Positions 1-12,465 are shown, numbered from the stretch's first letter. The stretch: 64,000 nucleotides of DNA from Branchiostoma floridae (GCF_000003815.2 NC_049997.1:2010568-2074567), one strand, 5' to 3'. The notes: generated by a model from the sequence alone, not told the origin. Translations and numbers: made by a program.

Positions 1-2422
1 AGCTCTTGAGATCTCGTTCACTACGAACCCAGACACGACGTCTCCGAAGAAAGGCAGCATTTTGGTCCTCCAGCGCCATGACCGCTACTCAATGGCGGAC
101 CGTGGTGTTATTGTCGTCTGAACTTGAATGGGCCGGGGTGCAAATAATTTTATTTTCCATTTGCAGTTTAAATTGGACATGACTTGAAATAGATTTTATT
201 GTCTTAAATATTATAGGTAATTCAATGTTGTTTTAAGACGGCAAATGTTTTCTTTGAACAAAGAAACACGCACTACCGATGTTAATAGAGGGAGCCATCC
301 CCCTGCCATGCCTGTACTTATTCCCCTGTCTTGGCAGATTGGCGATTTCTGGATATCTCATTCTGATTGGCCAGCGTCCTGTTTGTCTGTCCTTCTGATT
401 GGTTTAAATTTTCAAAAGTTTTTAATGCACACGTGCGATAATCAAAAATTTAATGCACGGCTGTTACGGCGTCATAACCAGCATGAAATGGGGCCTTCTG
501 ATTGGCCCACGTCCCCTGGCTATATTATAATGATTGTTGTTGTATCCTTTTGCCTGGCTGCATGTATGTATGAACTTCAAGATTGTTTTACGCAATTGAT
601 ATTTGTTGGGCATTGCTGTTAACAAGAAAGGTGATCTCTTCTGACGAGTGACCTATCATAAATGTATCTCATTTATTATACAAATGAGGTCCTCATTTGC
701 ATAAAAGATATCAGTAACTGTTGATCTTCTATACCTTAATAACAATGTGTTCAAAGTATGGAAGTCTTAGCAAAGAAAGCTATTGTAGCATTTTTTCATA
801 AATTATCATATGTAAATGAGACACTAATTTGCACGACTTACGTCTGCACGTTCAACTTAACGTACATGTTGCTAGCAAATTAATCATGTAAATTAGGTAT
901 CAGTTTGCATAATTGATGTTGACCGATATTTCTCTTCCTTTAGTTACATATGTCATGCTTAAGTGCCCTAGTAGTAATGAAATGCTGTGGCTTAATAAAC
1001 TGTGCTCATTGAATATGTAAATTAGCCTCTGGTTTGCATTGACAGCCATTATTCAAAGAAAGCACTTCTGAAGCATGCCCGGACGAATGGCTGTGGAATT
1101 TTGGTAATTTTTGCCAATCTAACATTAAGCGTAACATTTCTTTCTTTTTGAGTTAAATATGGCATATTTTTGAGAATTCTTACATGAAATGCAGTGCATC
1201 TATAAACTGTCCTCATTAATTATGCAAAATAGCGCCTGATTTGCATGATTAGCTTTTAATTATGTAAGGCATATCTGAAGCTATCTACATTCCAAATATC
1301 ATGATGATCTGTCAACCCCTTCCCGAGTTATTTCCTTTCAAAAGGATGGTGTGATTGCGCAGCCGCGGACGAATACATTTGTAGCTGTTGAATTTTTGTA
1401 ATTTTGCCAATCTGATATATCCTTAACATTTAAATAATATGGGAAATAATAATGTTTCTCAGGGCATCAAGACTTTCACAGTAACCTCCGTCTTCCAGTG
1501 GTTTGTACTGGTTTCTCTACACAATCATGACATTATTGTACATTTGGTCCAAGCACTCTACACTTAAACCTCAGCATTAACCAACCAAACAAAAAATTAA
1601 TAAATATGCTGCAGTAAATTATTGTACTGTTAGTACCATTTTTTAACAGAAATGCAACGATTTTTGCAATTTTTCTCAGTCTTCCTGTACCTCATTCACA
1701 GTAACTGTTCAGTTGTGTTCTTACCAAGCAGGAAAGTGAAGATAATTTACATAATATCAGTGTGTAAGTGCACAGTAGTGATGTACAAAATATGTAACAC
1801 ATGTCAAACCACAACCTACTTATTGAATTTGTTGACAATTGCACTGTGCTTTATTTTGGCGTACAATAATGTCTATTTCACCTTTCTTTTTTATTGTTGA
1901 ATTATTAACTACATTGAACTTAAGTTAATTACCTCCATGAAATTTCATAGAGGTTATGTTTTACCCTGCGTTTGTGTGTGTATGTCTGTCTGTCAACTCA
2001 AGAACGGCTGGGTGGATTGGTTTTATACTTGGTCTGTAGGTACGGTGTGACAAAAGCTGAAAAGTCATCATTTTAGGCATGCGAGTAGCTTATCCAATTA
2101 TATTATTATTACATGTTGTGCAAATGAGGACTTATCCACTGAGGATAGGTGGAACATAAGCAGATACCAGATATGTTAATAAGGAACTTATTAGCATTAT
2201 ATATGCAAAAAATTGCAGAATCGCTTAATGATTAATGATGGAAATTTTATACTTGTGACATGTATACATTAGTCAATGATGAACAGCACTGTGCATAAAT
2301 CATGTAAATGTGTTACATAACATTTACACACTGTCAAGCTCGTAATATTTCATGCAGGTATGAGGTCGCCAAACTCTAGTTCCTACGAAGATTTCATTTC
2401 ATGACTATTGGTTTCCCAATAG
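1..2422. repeat. Intron start: AT-rich dispersed repeats, no gene
   Basis: No exon could be recognised. From about 640 to 1420 there are repeated short blocks around ATGCAAAT, CTCATTTGCAT and TAATTATGCAAA, the same vocabulary as the repeats at 23880-24310 and 59700-59900. From about 1930 to 2400 lies a copy of a dispersed family that begins with an AGGTTATGTTTT-type block, passes through TGTGTGTGTATGTCTGTCTG and a CTCAAGAACGGCTGG-type block, and ends near GAGGTCGCCAAACTCTAG. An inverted copy is at 59560-59900. Confidence 0.5.
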
Positions 2423-2567
2423 GCTTCTCGGACGGTTATTCATAGCAGTGACATCACATCACAGATGCTTGAAGATTGGCGAGCAATTGATATTATCAGT
2501 ATTGTGAAGCAGACACTGTATACAATGGAGAATGGACGTGAGCAGGAATTTACACTCATCCAAAAAT
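2423..2567 (+). CDS. RFX4: RFX4-like exon 1 of window (dimerisation region)
   Basis: The exon follows an acceptor ending in CCCAATAG and ends at the donor GTAAGT at 2568. It starts in phase 0 and ends after the first base of a codon (phase 1). It encodes 48 residues beginning [12 protein letters not shown] and including QMLEDWR and KQTLYTMEN. In vertebrate RFX4 the corresponding stretch lies in the conserved region between the DNA-binding domain and the terminal dimerisation segment. No further upstream RFX exon was found in 1-2422, so the window starts inside an intron. The split codon with the next exon reads TTA (Leu), which restores the family motif ending in L-Y-x-E-F. Confidence 0.92.
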
Positions 2568-2790
2568 GTAAGTGTCCCTCTTAACTTGTTACTCTGACCC
2601 CACAGCAAGATAGGAAGTACAAAAACGTACTGAACAACATTTTTTACTCAAATATGTTTTAAACATTACATTGATCATTACGTGTCCAAAATTGTCTTAT
2701 CTGAAAGTATTTTACAGGTAACAATAAAGTGACATGATATTTAGTGCCTGAAAAAAGGTCTCAAGTTTTAGAACACCTCCTATTAACAGC

Positions 2791-3562
2791 AGGGCTCGAA
2801 ATACACTTGTCAGTCAACTTGCACCTGTGCAAGTTAAGCCAAAGGTAACTTGCACCAAAAGAAACTTACTTGCACGACCCAAAATAGTGAACTGTTAATC
2901 CCTTATCTCCTCTTCTGAAAATTTGCAAATGTACGTGAGTAAATGGGGATACATACCGGTAAAGACCACATGTTTGGATATTTGTTTTTCCGTAGCGTAT
3001 CTTATTTTTGGTTTGAAATTGTATAAACTGTTTCATAAAAACTGTGAATTCAGGCTCAATTAAAGACAATTCAATGTCTACAACTCGATAAGATCCATAG
3101 ATTTCTTCTGGACTCTTCGAGTGACATCCATCACAGTAACTAGTCTTAAGCATCTCCAAAAGAAAGTGGTAGAACAACTCAATACAATACATATAACTGG
3201 AAAAACCAGTTGAACATATTTAAGTCACTAATTAGTCTGCAAATGTTACTCATATGCAAATCAAGGTAAGACAGCACCATAGGAATCATTAGCATTGTAG
3301 AGATGGATTTGTTTAAAAAAAATAGTTTACCTGGATGTCTAACCAAATTTAGAAATAACAAATTTAGGCTTTTTTTATTCAGTGTTATTTTCTTTTACCT
3401 TTCAATGACAAACAATATTCTTGGTGTGTGTAAGCTTTTTCTAATGCCAGGTATTAGAGGACAAAAGTAACTTGCACTGGTGCAAGTTTGGTCTAAACTT
3501 ACTTGCACCACACCAATTTTACTTGCACAAACTTGCATATGCATGTGGTATTTCGAGCCCTG
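2791..3562. mobile_element. hAT-like inverted-repeat element (CAGGGCTCGAAATAC ends)
   Basis: The ends are inverted copies of CAGGGCTCGAAATAC (left at 2791) and GTATTTCGAGCCCTG (right, ending 3562). Just inside each end is a palindromic ACTTGCAC-NN-GTGCAAGT box. CAGGG ends are typical of hAT transposons. The interior (about 3110-3310) contains a piece related to the inverted-repeat element at 51585-52162 (GTGACATCCATCAC, AAATGTTACTCATATG). No transposase is visible, so it is non-autonomous. Confidence 0.6.
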
Positions 3563-3566
3563 AACA

Positions 3567-5362
3567 GCCATTACCATAATACCGACACGTTTACTGTGAT
3601 TTCTCAATTTAACAATTGAACAATGCATCATTTTTCCCAGTTACATGTTGCTCTCACAGTTTACCTTTGCCACTTCTGTGTATCTTTTTTTTCTCTCTTG
3701 TCTGCTAAATACGTAATAATCATAACACACTACGGAATTGCGTAGAGAACGGACACGTGGTTGGGAGGGGGTTCCATAATACTGCCAGGAAGAAACACAG
3801 CACAATTAACTGCTGCTATGTACCTGCTACGATTTTGTTCTTGTTTATCACCGTGAAAAATTTAGAATCTGGTATAGTTTTGGGTGTGTCTGTATGTGTC
3901 CTGTTACATGTTACATCTTTTTTCCTGTTACATGTAGTAATTGCACAAAACAAAAAGCTGCATGAGCATACAAAAAGCCATGAGAAAACAGACGTATACT
4001 GTCAAGAATTTCCAATTAGCCTTGATCCCTCACAACCACTGTGACGTACAACTACATGCAATGTTGCCCATTCAACCATAGATCAGGGCTGTAATGCAGT
4101 TGTTCTTCACACCTTTGCTCAAGTTGTAGGTCACCGACAGAAATTTTAGATTGCTGTTGAATTAGTGAGTAAGTGACATTATTATCTACAAATCCGGCGA
4201 TGAACGTGACAGTATGTTCTTCACATGTTCTTGCCATTGTTGTCTTCACATTCTTCATTATCAAAGCATGTGTTGAACATGTGGTGGTCTGAACTCAGAA
4301 ATTACTGTTCCGGCACAAGTAGATCATCGCTTATTTCTTTGGTGGTGTTATGGTAATGGAAGTAATGCCTGTACAATTTGTCAGAGGGTTTCCAGCCATT
4401 TTCAGACCAAAATAAATATTTTTGGCTAATGGTAAAACTAAATGACTCAAAATTTGGTATTGGGTGCCTTGAACACATTACCCAAATTCAATTTCCATTA
4501 AATTTTGCGGTATACACTACTTCAGTAATTCATTTTTTTGTTTTACAGTATGTTCAGACTCTTGTAACAACAATTACCACTATAAAGGCCAACATTTGCA
4601 TGTTGAGAGCAAATACAGCATATTTTAGCCATACCCCTTTCCACGCAACATGGACTGTTTCAAATCACCCCTGTGCAAAAATGGAACAAGTACAATTTTC
4701 TCGATTGTCTCAACTAACCCAAGCCCTGCCGAAGTCAAATATGCCGAAAATGAACATGGTTTTACAGTATGTTCAGACTCTTGTAACAACAATTACCACT
4801 ATAAAGGCCAACATTTGCATGTTGAGAGCAAATACAGCATATTTTAGCCATACCCCTTTCCACGCAACATGGACTGTTTCAAATCACCCCTGTGCAAAAA
4901 TGGAACAAGTAAAATTTTCTCGATTGTCTCAACTAACCCAAGCCCTGCCGAAGTCAAATATGCCGAAAATGATTTGTATTGCCATGCGGAATGTTAGTAA
5001 ATTCATCGACATACGATTTTAACCCATACCTAAGGTCTGGAAAGAAAGGAACAACATAGGATGTAAGGAACATAACGGCAGCTAATTGTGACAAGTTTCT
5101 TCCTGGTGGTGTATTATGGAACCCCCTCCCAACCTTGCGCCCATTCTCTGCACAATTCCGTGGTGTCTTACAATAGCAATATTAATATTACGTTCTTACG
5201 TTCTTAGCAGGACAGGGAGATAAAAAAAAGATACACATCAGATAGAAGTGGCAAAGGTAAGATGTAACAGCAACATGTTCCTGGGGAAAATGATACGTTG
5301 ATCATTTGTCAAATTAGTATTGCTTGCAAAATCACAGTAAATGTGCTGATATGATGGTCATG
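3567..5362. mobile_element. Long inverted-repeat transposon, family A, with internal tandem duplication
   Basis: Arms of roughly 350 bp are inverted: the left (about 3567-4060) contains CCATTACCATAATACCGACA, GCACAATTAACTGC and TTGGGAGGGGGTTCCATAAT; the right (about 5040-5362) contains the complements. Related half-length copies lie at 6867-7682 and 31941-32781. The middle holds a 219 bp tandem duplication and no coding potential that I recognise. Confidence 0.65.
4541..4976. repeat. 219 bp tandem duplication
   Basis: Two copies (starting 4541 and 4760) are almost identical; I saw one substitution (ACAATTTTC versus AAAATTTTC). The open frame over this stretch exists because 219 is a multiple of three. 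I do not regard it as a gene. Confidence 0.85.
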
Positions 5363-5756
5363 GTGTTTTGGGCTGTCCAGTGGATATCAAACCAGATAAC
5401 GCCAAATATGGACACATACAAATGTATATAGTTTACCTAGTATTGAGAGTTTCCTCACACTTTTGACATACACTACTGTTAGATTACTTATTTTGGGATT
5501 GTAGGCTATGTTAAAAATGAATATACCTCAGACATTTCAACAGAAATTTGTTTTGGGGTTGTCTGTGACATATGGCCACAATCATTAATTTTTTTAATGT
5601 GGCCATATGTCAGAGACAACCCAAAAACAAATTTGTACCTTCGCTAGATGGTTATGTCTTCAGTAGCATGTGTGTGTGTGTGTGTGTGTTTGTGTGTGCA
5701 TAATTGACCAGCATAACTCGAGAATGCCTGGCTGTATTGTCTTGATATTTGGTATG
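5363..5756 (+). repeat. Dispersed repeat with (TG)n microsatellite
   Basis: A copy of the same dispersed family as 23465-23770 and 26740-27010, containing a TG run at 5669-5699, CAGCATAACTCGAGAATGCC and GATATTTGGTATG. It is interrupted at TATG|TA by the next element. Confidence 0.6.
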
Positions 5757-5758
5757 TA

Positions 5759-6835
5759 ACGGGGGCCGCCCTAAGATGGTTCCCGTAGTAAGATGGCACC
5801 GATTTTTTGCTGATCTTATTATCCATAAGTACACTGTGTTTGTTGCCACTGACTATGCTGATTACAAAGGTAAATAAACCAAGTCCATGCACACAGCTTT
5901 AATTTGCATTCCAAGTATACTTTAACATATTTACTTCATGTTTTTTTAAAAACAGAATTCTAACAGTAATGTTGACAGTGCTGAATCACTGCGGTCACTG
6001 GCCTCTGCGTATTGGCGGCTCGTGTCGCTAACTATACGAACTCTTCCAAGCAGTCACACAACTGCCATGATACACATAAATAAAGCTCCAGAAAACACTA
6101 TGAATATGGGTCTTCAAATGTTTGTTGAGTTGAAAAGCAACCAAAAGGAAGCGACATAAACATTGCCACCATTGTACTCCCAAGGAAGTGTGGCCGTGAA
6201 GGTGGCAGACTAGAGAACGCTCCAAAGATTTATTTGACTGTAACAAATGATTCGTGCTGTCTATGAAAATAAGACTTGATAGAGAGATGTAGATGATATT
6301 TTCATATAATCAGACAGAGTTTTGTTGATGTTGGTGGTGTCGTTTTTTCGTAATGTTTTTTTTAGTCGGGCATTCGCAATCAGTGCATTCAGCCTATTGC
6401 CCGTAAAAACATCAGCTGGATTGTTCTAGGTACAGCCTTCCTCATGTGAGACAAGAAGTACATACAGTCACGATTTTACTGTCAAAAGAAAGATAAACTA
6501 TCATACTATTAATTTTTTTCTGTGTACTTTAATTTACCACTTACTTCTGAAGAGAGCAAAATGTAAAAAAGCGTACTAAGTTAGGCACACTGTGCAGCGT
6601 AGCACAAAATTGGATGGTTACATACACGAAATTGTCTCACAGTGTTTGCCGCTTGTAACACGCAGCGCAAAAGGTTCATGAAGCATATGAATGCATTTCT
6701 TATTCAAGTATGTTGTTCAAATCTATGTGTAAAAAATTCAGTCATCAAAATTTGACCACTCTCAGGCAACTAGCGATGGAGCGCCATGAGTTTGAGCGCA
6801 AGAAAAAGTGTACCATGTTGGGGCACCTCCCGTTA
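5759..6835. mobile_element. TA-flanked inverted-repeat element (ACGGGGGCCGCCC ends)
   Basis: The left end is TA-ACGGGGGCCGCCCTAAGATG and the right end is GTTGGGGCACCTCCCGT-TA. The ends are inverted, with TA on each side. GGTATG occurs on both flanks. The subterminal sequence near the right end (GAGCGCCATGAGTTTGAGCG, AAGCGGCAAACACTG inverted) recurs at 37464-37670 and near 50700-50800. A TA target points to the Tc1/mariner superfamily. No transposase is visible. Confidence 0.6.
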
Positions 6836-6866
6836 GGTATGTCTTCATGAGACCTTCAAATGAGTA

Positions 6867-7682
6867 ACATCCATTGGCATAATACCGGTCGGTTTACTGC
6901 AATTTCTCAAGCAATGCTAATTTGGCAAATGATCAACGCATCATTTTCTCCAGTTACATGTTGCTGTTACAGCTTACCTTTGCCACTTCTTCTGTGTAAA
7001 TTATTTTGTCTCTCTGGTCCTGCTAAAAACATAATATCGTAATTTGAACACACCGCGGAATTGCACGGAGAACGGGCGCGTGGTTGGAAGGGGGTGCACT
7101 ATACCGGCCGAACAAAACACGGCACAATTAACTGCCGCTATGTACCTTTATACATCCTCTGTTGTTCCTTTCTTTCCTGTTAGTAGTTGCACAAAACAAA
7201 AATCTGCATGAGCATACAAAAAGTCATGAGAAAATGGGCGTATACTGACAAGAATTTTCATTTAATTTTGGTCCGTCACAACCGCTATGACGTAAAACTT
7301 TACTGCTGGCCATAGCATTAAAAATGGCGGGAAAATGGCGGCGTACGTTCAATTTGACCCATTCAGCCGTAGATCCGGCCAATAATGCAACGGTTCCTCA
7401 CACTTTTACACGAGTTGTAGGTCACCAAAAGAAATTCAAGATTGCTGTTGAATCATGCTCGTCTTGTGCCGTGAGCACATGTGATTATTATCTACAAATC
7501 TGGGGATGAACGTGACAGTGTGTTTTTCCCACGACGAGCTCGCCTGCCCCGAAAATGAGCTGAAAACTTTTGTCCTTGTTGTCTTCGAATGCATTGTTAT
7601 CGATGCTTTGTAAATTATGTATTGGACACCTTGATGTCTGAAGTGTGCATACCTCAGAAATAACTATTGTTGCATGTGTACC
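6867..7682 (+). mobile_element. Partial copy of inverted-repeat family A
   Basis: Starts after TA at 6865-6866 with ACATCCATTGGCATAATACC and follows the left arm of the 3567-5362 element (GTTACATGTTGCTGTTACAG, TTGGAAGGGGGTGCACTATA). The far end matches, inverted, the copy at 31941-32781 (TGTCTGAAGTGTGCATACC). No gene inside. Confidence 0.55.
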
Positions 7683-7689
7683 GTATATT

Positions 7690-7778
7690 CTCGAATAAAG
7701 TACGCACTTTTTTAACTTTTCAAAATTGAAAAGGTGCTACAAGTTGTTGCCAAAGTTGGGGTGCGTACTTTATTTGAG
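7690..7778. mobile_element. Small MITE (CTCGAATAAAGTACGCAC inverted repeat)
   Basis: CTCGAATAAAGTACGCAC at the left and GTGCGTACTTTATTTGAG at the right form an inverted pair about 50 nt apart. It lies about 170 nt upstream of the RFX4-like exon at 7952. Confidence 0.55.
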
Positions 7779-7951
7779 GTCACATACAAACTCTACCCAA
7801 TACATAACCTTCCTGGTGAAGGCTTCATGGTACCTTAGACTTGATATAGGGGTGCCTTGGACATATGTGTATATGTATAACGTTACATGTATGTATACTT
7901 AATATATTTATATACTTTTTGTTGATCATCCCTCCTTCCATGTTCACACAG

Positions 7952-8164
7952 TATACAAAGAGTTTGAGACTTTGCTAGAAGAGCAGGCACCCATTGAGGC
8001 TTACACCGAATGGCTGGATCAGATGGTGGACAGATGTGTGGTGAAATTGAGCAACCAGAAACCTGTCAGTCTTCGACGAATAGCCAGACAGTTTCTTCTA
8101 ATGTGGTCTGGTTTTGGAACAAGAGTCATCCGTGACATGACACTGCACAGCTCACCCAGCTTTG
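7952..8164 (+). CDS. RFX4: RFX4-like exon 2 of window (dimerisation core)
   Basis: The acceptor is TTCACACAG and the donor is GTAAGA at 8165. Length is 213 nt, phase 1 at both ends. It encodes about residues 49-119 of the spliced product: [17 protein letters not shown], then [16 protein letters not shown], then [19 protein letters not shown] and [14 protein letters not shown]. This is among the most conserved parts of RFX4 (vertebrate motif [13 protein letters not shown]) and is the strongest single piece of evidence for the gene's identity. The region belongs to the RFX dimerisation domain. Confidence 0.95.
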
Positions 8165-8339
8165 GTAAGAACTTAAGTGTGATCTTCTAATGAAGGCTTA
8201 TTTTTAAGCAAACAGTTACTAGTACACAGTTACACATTGGCACAGTATATACATGTAGGCTTTAATATGGCAAGCTCCATGGTATCACCTTTTAGATTAT
8301 GTTTCGATATTTGGTGGGAAATGCTACGGCATTTGTTAT

Positions 8340-9985
8340 GGGATGCTTCAAAGATGGTATTGCAGATCGGCAACGGTTGTAGCGGACACGTACATCTGGC
8401 ATACGAAACGTTCGATCCTACTGAACAAGTCCGGGGTAACGGCCCAGCTGTCTCCCAGTTGGTGTAACGTTTCTTGGCGTTCCTGGCTTCCCATCATGAT
8501 CTTAAGTGCCCCCACCTTCCCACGTCCCACAAAGCAGCTGACGGTGTCACAGCCTGTAAAACAGTAAAGTGAGGATGAGCATAATCTTTTAAAATCAGCT
8601 CACTTTTATCTTGAACGGTTAACATAACATTTGAGTTGTATGGAATAAGTTAAAACCTATCAAAGGATAGCTTACACCCGTTTATATGATGCGTATGTCA
8701 AAATACTGTTTGTACCAAGTGATTCCTTCCTTCATTGCCGCAAATTGACTGTGAATGGACGGGTGTCGGCTTCTTCTTGTGCCGACCCAAGCTTGTTGAC
8801 CACTTTCACCTTTCCGGGGGACAGCTGATAGCATGTGTCTTCACACGTTACAAACAGTGTCTTCCCTGATAGCTTCTTTGTATTGTCACTCCTCATTCGC
8901 TCGTACAAATGCTATCATGGCCCGTTTGTTGTTGGAATTTTTTAGGAACTTCCTCCATTGCTTTACCTGATGGTTTGGGCGAATATTTTGAAATTCACCT
9001 CCATCTCCGCCTCTGCACTCTCTTCTTGATTGATGTTTCTCTGTAGTCATCGAAAACGACATCGACTCTTTGACTTGTACTGCCCTCATTTTATACTCTA
9101 TGAAACAGGTTTTCAGCTATTGCTACAAATGACATGTCGTCACCCTTAAGGCGTTGGACCAGAGCCATTCCATCAATTGCACATGCTGAGGGCTTGGGGA
9201 TTGCATCCACTGGTTGTGCATTTTTCAAGAGCTCTTTAGCCAGGGGAGATTTATTTGTTTTGCGCAGCATACCATCAGGTGTAGCCAATGACCACGGGAG
9301 TGGTCCAAGTGGATGGGATAGGACTTCTCTCATCTTGAGATTTCTGCTCTCTGCTATGACAATCATCTGAGCAAACAATCTTCTATCGGCTTTGAGAATC
9401 ACTTCTTGGTTCTTCTCAGCTTTGACTGTTACCTTCTTGTTCAAGTTGGTAAAGGTTTTCAGCTTAGCCTTGGTCATTGTATCATGGAAGTTCACTTGTG
9501 GAGGATCGGATTCCAGTCGTTGCTCTCGGAATGCTTGGTACGCTTCCTCGCCTACATCTTTTGCTCGCAGCAAGTCATGTTCTACATCGGGAGTGGCAAC
9601 CTTTCCAGTGGAGAAGCAAACAAGATCCTGTAGGTCAGGGTCAAAAGGGTTCAACCAAGTGTCCTGTAGAATTGGCACCAGAGATTTAGCATCGGCTTCA
9701 TCCTTGGCGATCCTCGTATGTTGCAGGTCATTGTGCTTAGTGGAGCCTCCAATATGTAACATAGCCTTGAGGTGTCTTAGGAATGTGCTCCGATATTCTG
9801 CTACAAGGCAGTACTTGCTGACAGAATTGGGCTTGAAGCTAAAACCCTTGGTTCCTCCAGGTGTTTTCCTGTCTTTGTTGATGCCATTGGTTTCTTCACA
9901 GGTTTGATCAACTGGTATCCTCCCGAAAGGGTTGTCTTGTCCTATCTGGACATAAAATCCTCCAGATCTGAGTTTTTTTTTTTCT
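8340..9985 (-). pseudogene. Large uncharacterised family, C-terminal part (FEN/PIN-like motifs), broken
   Basis: Reading from 9985 down, an open stretch starts GGFYVQIGQDNPFGRIPVDQ and TPGGTKGFSFKPNSVSKYC and continues through the 223-residue frame 9762-9091 (HPLGPLPWSLATPDGMLRK, then CAIDGMALVQRLKG at about 9160-9182). Frameshifts follow: QNIRPNHQVKQWRKFL in 8886-9089, then GSAQEEADTR near 8760-8785, then FTGCDTVSCFVGRGKVGALK at about 8500-8560 and VCQMYVSATT near 8350. I recall the same motifs, in the same order, in long uncharacterised proteins of amphioxus and corals, but know no name for them. The order D(GM), EEAD, GCD resembles the acidic motifs of FEN1/XPG-type PIN nucleases; the expected S-E-D-x-D block was not found. 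The 5' portion of the same gene is at 15256-17478. Function unknown. Confidence 0.6.
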
Positions 9986-10119
9986 TCCTGATTCCGTGTT
10001 CGTCACGGCACTTTATTACATGTCACAGAAAGCTGTACAATATGTAGCTTATATCATATTTCTAAGAATACATTCTGATTTGAAAATTTTCAGGATGATT
10101 TCTGCATCTTGACATAATG

Positions 10120-10219
10120 NNNNNNNNNNNNNNNNNNNNNNNNNNNNNNNNNNNNNNNNNNNNNNNNNNNNNNNNNNNNNNNNNNNNNNNNNNNNNNNNN
10201 NNNNNNNNNNNNNNNNNNN
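10120..10219. other. Assembly gap
   Basis: A run of 100 N in the LINE 3' region. Other N runs are 15156-15255, 30265-30364, 37222-37321, 59942-60041 (all 100, so probably unknown size), 60726-60896 (171) and 62922-63650 (729). Confidence 1.
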
Positions 10220-10240
10220 CATTGATGTACCGAAACTTGT

Positions 10241-11980
10241 TTAAATATGAGGGTTGTATCCAAAAATAATGTCATGTACAGTGAGAGATATGGAATAACT
10301 AAACAAACTTTCCACATAATCCCATAATGGTTTAACAATTTTACAGTCAAAGAAAAAATGCTCTATATATTCTATAATATCGCAAAAAATACAATTATTA
10401 TTTGCTATAATTCTCATCTTATGCAACAATATTTTTTGGTCGGTTAAATATTATGCAAGATCTTCCATTGCAAACTAATAAGTTTGGGTTCTTTAGTGGT
10501 CAAGAAGGGAGATTTCCATAGTACATGCCAAGAAATGGAACGAAAATCGTACATAGGAAATCGTTTCTCCCAGAAATTCTGTGAGACTGGGATTGCTTGG
10601 TATTGCATGATACAGAAATTCTTAAAGAAGATAGAGTCTAGTAAGCGGATGTCTTTACCACAAAGTTTGATACTAGGAGATTCTTCGTTGTCTAATCGAG
10701 AAACACCTTTCCATTGTTTGGGAATTGAATTGATTAAAGCATGATACTGTAGTAATACATGTGCATCATTACCAACAATAGCTTTTACATCATCAAAAGA
10801 TATAAAGTTACCCTGATCATCCACAATATCATTTACATAAAGAATATGTCGTCTAATCCATTTCTTAAAATAAAGCATGTTGCCCTTGTAACTTATACAA
10901 GCATTGTTCCATAACAATTGCCAATTTACTTGATTTACCTCAATATCATTGACATACTGTACAGGTTTCATTTCATACCAAGTAAGTATGAGTTTACGGT
11001 AATAGAGAGGTAAGGGCAACAGTGAATCTTTAGATGACACATGGACTGCCGAGCAGTTATGTCTCAATATACAAAGATCAGGTCCTAACTTCTTAAAATA
11101 ATACAGTATCTTCTTCCATGTAGGAGTAGGAGTTTCACTACCGGATAACAATTTTTTTATCGATCGTAATAAACAACATTTGTGCATTATTCTTATATCT
11201 ATCATTTTCAATCCTCCCTTTGAATAGTCTTGAACCATCACATTACGCTTTACTCTATCTCTTTTCCAGATAAATCTGTAAAACATCAAATTAACATCCT
11301 TTAAGAAGCTATCCGGTGGTATAAGTGCACCAAAACTGTTAGACAGTTGTGAAGCTACAAGGTTTTTGAGCACTGTTATTTTTCCTATAAGACTAAGGTT
11401 GCGTGAAGCCCAAGATAATAAAATGTTTTTCATCTTACAGTATTTTTTGCTCCAATTTACTTCTACTTCAGAGGCACAACATGCAGATGAGAAAACAATC
11501 CCTAAACATTTTGCTGTGGTGCACCATTTTAGCCCACTAGCTTGTTCAGAGCAGTGTCTCCAAGGGCCTAGCCACATGGCTACTGTTTTTTCTTTATTCA
11601 AAACTAGACCAGAAAAAAACGGAAAAATGTCTAATAATATCTAAACTTCTATCAATAGAAATTTTGTCACCAAGTATCAGTTCAGTATCATCTGCATATT
11701 GAAAAATTCAAATTCAACATCGGAGTCGCCAAGCCCAGATAATGTAATACCTTTGATTTCAGAAGACTGGCGGACTTTAAGAGCAGAAAGCTCTGTGGCT
11801 AGAATAAACAGAAGAGAAGACAAGGGACATCCTTGACGTACACCTCTTCCCAGGTCAAACCATTCAGAGATATGACCACAATGATTGATACAACTACGGG
11901 CATTATTAGACGTATACCTTTACCCACTGAACAAAATCTGAACCGAAATTGAACTTTTCAAGAACTTTTATAATGAGGAT
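10241..11980 (-). pseudogene. LINE ORF2 C-terminal part: reverse transcriptase and tail
   Basis: From 11980 down: LIIKVLEKFNFGSDFVQWVK, then the thumb-side RT motifs GVRQGCPLSSLLFILATE and YADDTELIL (catalytic Asp pair) in broken frames near 11900-11640, then a 385-residue frame 11601-10444 (SLIGKITVLKNLVASQLSNS, GGLKMIDIRIMHKCCLLRS). A C-terminal zinc-binding motif CIFCDIIEYIEHFFFDC is in 10241-10429. RT motif A and about 190 residues around it are missing, replaced by the insertion at 11982-12465. Confidence 0.78.
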
Positions 11981-11981
11981 T

Positions 11982-12465
11982 CTGCACAAACAACTATAAC
12001 AGGGATTCTAGTGTTACCAAAATGAAAACAGATTTGCAGTGGATGTCACTTAAAGACAGAAGGAAAATGTCCAGACTTTCCATGATGTACAAAATGACCA
12101 ATAAACTGGTGGACGTACCAACGGATAAGTATCTAATACCAGCTCAAAAAAGAACAAGAAACAGTCATGCCTTCAAATACCAGAGTTACCAACCTAGGAT
12201 TGATGTGTAACAGTTCAAAAATTCGTACTTTCCCAGAACTATCGTAGAATGGAACTTGTTATCACCAAGTACAGTAGGGGCATCTTCTCTTGGTAGTTTT
12301 AAAGAACGCTTGCAGATAGATGTGCAAAAGTTAGGGGTAACGAGTCGTTCGGTGTAATATAACCAGCTGCTGCCGCGTCGCGTGCCTGCAAAGCTGGTGT
12401 GTTACGCCGAACGGCGGTTACACCGGCTATATAGATACAGATACAGATACAGATACAGATACAGA
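11982..12465 (+). mobile_element. CR1-like LINE 3' fragment nested in the Tx1-like LINE
   Basis: On the + strand the end of a reverse-transcriptase protein is seen: CTNNYNRDSSVTK, LQWMSLKDRRKMSRLSMMYK, YFPRTIVEWNLLSPSTVGAS (with one stop between). It is followed by a short 3' UTR (GTGTGTTACGCCGAACG) and a (GATACA)n tail at 12434-12465. Such hexamer tails are usual for CR1/L2-like LINEs. A diverged copy of the same tail lies at 57025-57095. Confidence 0.75.

Noticed and set aside
1-2422. An upstream RFX4 exon
   Set aside because: I looked for the segment preceding ASRTVIHS (RRFSQILRRQTS-like) in all frames and did not see it.
4378-5022. 214-codon ORF as a gene
   Set aside because: It lies in a transposon and is open because a 219 bp unit is duplicated; it resembles no family that I know.
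9392-9907. 171-codon + strand ORF
   Set aside because: Antisense shadow of the large-family protein on the minus strand, whose motifs are clear.
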